Part shown: positions 61,901 to 64,000 of the stretch, piece by piece
How positions within the stretch are numbered: position 1 is the stretch's first letter
Layout: every line of letters begins with the position of its first letter
NCBI GenBank assembly: GCA_026874595.1
Contig: CM049312.1
Span: forward strand, 76,669,429 to 76,733,428
Direction of reading: 5' to 3'
From: Sipunculus nudus
Taxonomy: Eukaryota > Annelida > Sipuncula > Golfingiida > Sipunculidae
Length of the DNA: 64,000 nt
Position numbers and translations under genes: made by a program
The notes under the pieces: model-generated
Told to the model about the DNA's origin: nothing
What the model saw: only the letters and a program-made list of their open reading frames with translations
Databases searched by the model: none

Positions 61901-63675
61901 GCTTAAGGAGTGCACAGGGCTTGGGTCTTGACCACAGCAACCTGTAGCTGCTCGACAAAGCGAAAAACTTCTTCAGTCAGTCATTTAACCAGACCATAAA
62001 ATGTGGAATCTCAGTAGGCCTGTGCATAGTGAGAATCATTATAATCAATTCATTTATCAATTCTTTACCTTCAATTCAATTCTTACTTAAGAAGTAAATT
62101 CCTGACTTTTTAAAAAAGAAAAGCAATTATACCAAACTGGATGTTAGTAAATGTAGCTCTCCCTGTGTTTTTTGCCACCATACTTGTTTCTATGCAATTA
62201 GAGCAGTTCAACAGTGAACGTTTTAAAGTAGTTTTTGGGCACATAAATAGCTTTGACATTGCAAACTGCTCCGTCAGATATGAGAGCTCACAGAAGACTT
62301 TGGGATGGTACATGCAGAAAAAAAATAATCAAAACTAATATATTACAATTTAATCAACCACTTGCAGTTCAATACATCAATTCTTCAATGCATTTTTACA
62401 TCCCTAAATCTCAGTTTCTGTGTTACAGGATATAGAGATAAACTTTCCAGGGGGGGGGGGAAAGGGAGATATCTGTAGTGTCTTATTGAATGATAGCAGT
62501 GAATAAACAACTACGAAAACATTTATCTTGGACTGATAGCCTAATTTGTGTCAAGAGATAGTTAAACAGAGAACTGCAATGGGCATCTATCCTACTGCAT
62601 CAATATTGACGTAAACAGCCAGAAATCTTAAAATGAATTCAAAGTGTAAGTCCCATCTGTATGATAACCGCCATCACTTCCTGCTTCTTGCACAACTTAT
62701 CTGAGAATCACAGAACCCATGGAAGACATGCTTCAGTGATGCTTGTATTTGATCTGAAATTAAACATGCTTGCTGATTTCCCAAAATGCAAAGTGATCTG
62801 TTTTGTACATGGTGGATATTGTTAGAAAGTATATTAATAAATCTAATGGTTGTTCTGGTCTATATTAAGTGACAGCGAGGAAACCAGTGCCTTTGAAAAG
62901 TGACAAGTACCTGTTAAGTGACAAGTACCTGATGGTCATAAGGCTTTGAAAAAAGACAAATCATTTTTGTCCTCATTAAGATTTCCAGTTAGGATCTCAA
63001 TGAAAGAGGGAATGCCACTTTGACAGTCGATACTCTGTCAGAAAGACCAAATGCAGTGACTTGAGGGAGTGATAGAAATGTTGCATAGGTGATTGTTTTT
63101 CATGTGATATCCAATGTTTTCTTACTATTTGGATTGAATCTTGTAAACAGACACAGGAAGTCCTGGCATATTGCAGTGTATGATGGCCCTTACTTAACAC
63201 AAAGTTTACCATTGTTTGTATGTAACTACCACTTGCAGGCTGTGATAATCTAGGATCGTCTGTGATTTTCTGCAGCAGGCAGTGCCACCATAGTTTTGAA
63301 AGACCAAAGTTTTCTGATTATCAGTGATTTCCAATTAGTATGATTTGCTGCAACAGACCATGTCATTTGGCTCTGATGTAATTTCTTTTTGATATCATGG
63401 AAATCAGAGGAAGTGAGTCTCAGAAAATCTACAAAGCATCCTTTGAGACCGGCTTTAAGCCTGGCATTATTGCAGACAGTGCTGGTTGAAATCTCGTAAC
63501 AGATCTTGTGATTTAAATTTTAAACATTGCATTTCTTTCTTTGTTGAACAGGAAAAAAATGTAGAGAGTGTCAAAAATGCCAAAGACGAGAGGGTGAGAG
63601 AGATTAGGAACGCTGTGGAGCTGATGATCGCCAGGTTAGAGTCCCAGCTCAAGAGTAAACTCCTCACGCTCATGG
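52921..63675 (+). CDS. TRIM37: TRIM37 E3 ubiquitin ligase, 5' part, seven exons
   Basis: Coding exons: 52921-52959, 53751-53852, 56830-56870, 60037-60159, 60799-60886, 61461-61583, 63552-63675. Frame and phase agree at all junctions, giving 213 codons plus one base. RING finger, residues 21-60: CFIC, CPHC, CCFMC, then CPHC; ligand candidates are C21, C24, C34, H36/C37, C42, C45, C57 and C60. B-box, about 103-135: C103, H106, C114/C117, C120/C122, C125, H132, H135. Coiled coil from about 140 to 214. TRIM37 acts at peroxisomes, centrosomes and chromatin in vertebrates (family knowledge). Its MATH domain and C-terminus lie right of the window. An in-frame TAG at 52864-52866 upstream of the ATG supports the start. 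Confidence 0.94.
53300..53320 (+). repeat. poly-C tract, 21 bases, in TRIM37 intron 1
   Basis: Uninterrupted C run preceded by CCCCCT. Confidence 0.95.
53751..53852 (+). CDS. TRIM37: TRIM37 coding exon 2: first RING half
   Basis: Acceptor TCTTTTCAG, donor GTAAGA. Encodes residues 14-47: [15 protein letters not shown], then [14 protein letters not shown]. Near-identical to vertebrate TRIM37 as I remember it. The frame stays open for about 290 bases into the following intron by chance and an inserted LINE fragment. Confidence 0.96.
53940..54055 (+). pseudogene. LINE reverse-transcriptase C-terminal fragment
   Basis: Translates to [18 protein letters not shown], then ESMNTF, closely resembling the 'NSFFPRTIxxWNxLP ... 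SLNxF' tail found at the end of many non-LTR retrotransposon ORF2 proteins. Only this tail remains. It lies in TRIM37 intron 2 and shares the frame of exon 2, so unspliced reading would run into it. Confidence 0.65.
54446..54480. repeat. end fragment of the CAGGGCT/GGGCAAGT family
   Basis: GGGCAAGTAATTAATAAAAA followed by GTTAATGTCAAGGCCTG matches the right end of the element at 42226-42496. No partner end found nearby. Confidence 0.45.
54564..55774 (-). mobile_element. complete 1.2-kb member of the terminal-signature family, reversed
   Basis: Starts TTTTTAGCTCGGCTGACTG with a hairpin at 54569-54597 and ends CAGCTGAGCGTCATGGCC, then CTAGTT, at 55774. This is the mirror image of the 2187-6715 element. 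It has three internal units, marked by GGTGGCGTCACC (54902), GGTGGCGCCACC (55223) and GGTGGCACTACC (55557). It contains a C16 tract at 54767-54782 and lies in TRIM37 intron 2. Confidence 0.7.
56830..56870 (+). CDS. TRIM37: TRIM37 coding exon 3 (41 nt): last RING ligands
   Basis: A small exon, too short for simple ORF calling: acceptor GTATTGTAG, donor GTAAGT. Encodes [13 protein letters not shown] (48-60) plus two bases of Arg61, supplying the final RING cysteine pair. Found by looking for the missing RING part between exons 2 and 4. Confidence 0.95.
56997..58880 (-). mobile_element. 1.9-kb member of the terminal-signature family, reversed
   Basis: Starts TTTTTAGCTCAGCTGACTT with hairpin arms at 57002-57030 and a GTCCGTCCGGCC tract. 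Ends CATGACCCATGGGTCCTTGG at about 58880. The first 640 bases match the right arm of the 1413-8307 element in reverse complement. Lies in TRIM37 intron 3. Confidence 0.6.
58881..59489 (-). mobile_element. end fragment of a related element interrupted at 58880
   Basis: Ends CAGCTGAGCGTCGTGACCC, then ATGGGTCCCTTGTT. Matches 1413 to about 1791 in reverse complement. The homology stops at 58881, where the 56997-58880 element's own end begins, suggesting that element inserted here. Confidence 0.55.
59490..60036. other. end of TRIM37 intron 3
   Basis: AT-rich; nothing recognised before the polypyrimidine tract of exon 4. Confidence 0.5.
60037..60159 (+). CDS. TRIM37: TRIM37 coding exon 4 (RING to B-box linker)
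   Basis: Acceptor TCATTACAG, donor GTAGGC. Completes Arg61, encodes residues 62-101 and two bases of Lys102. The stretch [20 protein letters not shown] is strongly diagnostic of TRIM37. Confidence 0.95.
60160..60798. other. TRIM37 intron 4
   Basis: AT-rich. GGATAAAAATCTGCCGGATA-type short repeats around 60630-60720, otherwise nothing recognised. Confidence 0.5.
60799..60886 (+). CDS. TRIM37: TRIM37 coding exon 5: B-box
   Basis: Acceptor TGTTTCAG, donor GTAAGT. Completes Lys102 and encodes residues 103-131, [15 protein letters not shown] then [11 protein letters not shown]. This is the B-box zinc-binding core. Confidence 0.96.
61461..61583 (+). CDS. TRIM37: TRIM37 coding exon 6: B-box end and coiled coil start
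   Basis: Acceptor CCCCGCAG, donor GTAGGT, phase 0 at both ends. Encodes residues 132-172: [16 protein letters not shown], then [15 protein letters not shown]. Supplies the last B-box histidines and begins the coiled coil. Confidence 0.95.
61584..63551. other. TRIM37 intron 6
   Basis: About 2 kb. An open frame at 61728-61931 encodes a hydrophobic stretch with no match I recognise and no splice link, so it is not called a gene. G10 tract at 62451-62460. Confidence 0.5.
63552..63675 (+). CDS. TRIM37: TRIM37 coding exon 7: coiled coil
   Basis: Acceptor TTGAACAG, donor GTGAGT. Encodes residues 173-213 and the first base of Gly214: [20 protein letters not shown], then a coiled-coil helix ending LLTLM. 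The next exon is beyond base 64000. Confidence 0.96.
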
Positions 63676-64000
63676 GTGAGTTTATAATAATACTATAAAG
63701 TAAGTTTACGTTTAAAACATAGGCGTTTTATGAGTCTAATTAAAATCTTTAGACTTGTGTTCAGTAACAACCTAGTGGTGGCTGCGTGATGTTTTGTTGC
63801 TGACCTGTGGTGGTTGTTTCTGGTCTTTTCTTGATTAAAGCCAGCCATTCACCTGCCTTTTCTATAGAATTTATGTGGTTTCTGGCTTATTCTGTGGACA
63901 TCTTAATGAAGGCAAAGTAATTTATATTAAGAAAAGTTCTTATAAAACCTCTGTGACAAATGTATAGAGCTTGCTTATCTACTAGCTGTTAGTAAATACA
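63676..64000. other. TRIM37 intron 7 (partial)
   Basis: No further exon is visible before the window ends. Confidence 0.6.

Noticed and set aside
61728-61931. Small hydrophobic open frame in TRIM37 intron 6
   Set aside because: Not conserved with anything I recognise, no splice connection, and its position inside a TRIM37 intron makes chance likely.
1-64000. A CRISPR array, prophage or bacterial defence system
   Set aside because: Spliced animal genes span almost the whole window. The direct repeats are minisatellites or transposon cores without unique spacers.

Overview
This is animal nuclear DNA, AT-rich and dominated by introns and repeats. Two conserved animal genes can be assembled exon by exon, with canonical splice sites and a reading frame that holds across every junction. 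No bacterial-type operon, rRNA gene, intact tRNA gene or CRISPR array is visible. The gene families and a terminal-signature repeat that resembles the 'pearl' elements of bivalves suggest a lophotrochozoan, most likely a bivalve mollusc. That placement is inference.

Left two-thirds, minus strand (588-44110): the 5' part of a ttd14 orthologue (TRPL translocation defect protein 14). Nine coding exons give 267 codons plus one base. They start at an ATG preceded by an in-frame stop, carry a GPCGGKTT P-loop, and end inside the C-terminal CYTH-like region; the remaining exons lie left of the window. Intron 1 is about 17.8 kb. The introns hold nested transposons, tandem repeats, a recent 1.96-kb tandem duplication, a short Helitron and an ATC-rich tract.

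Middle (44111-52920): the intergenic space between two head-to-head genes. It contains a stack of inverted-repeat elements (44.9-48.1 kb), a 21-bp minisatellite, microsatellites and a tRNA-derived SINE. Candidate promoters lie next to each start codon.

Right end, plus strand (52921-63675 and beyond): the 5' part of TRIM37, an E3 ubiquitin ligase. Seven coding exons encode the RING finger, the B-box and the start of the coiled coil; the MATH domain and C-terminus lie right of the window. Its introns carry more of the terminal-signature repeat, in reverse orientation, and a LINE fragment.

The two genes have no known common pathway; they are described as neighbours only. The most unusual content is in the repeats: two hAT elements nested one inside the other, each with a perfect 8-bp target duplication; a 12-bp palindrome, GGTGGCGCCACC, shared by otherwise different repeat families; and a possible 13-codon cassette exon at the domain junction of ttd14.
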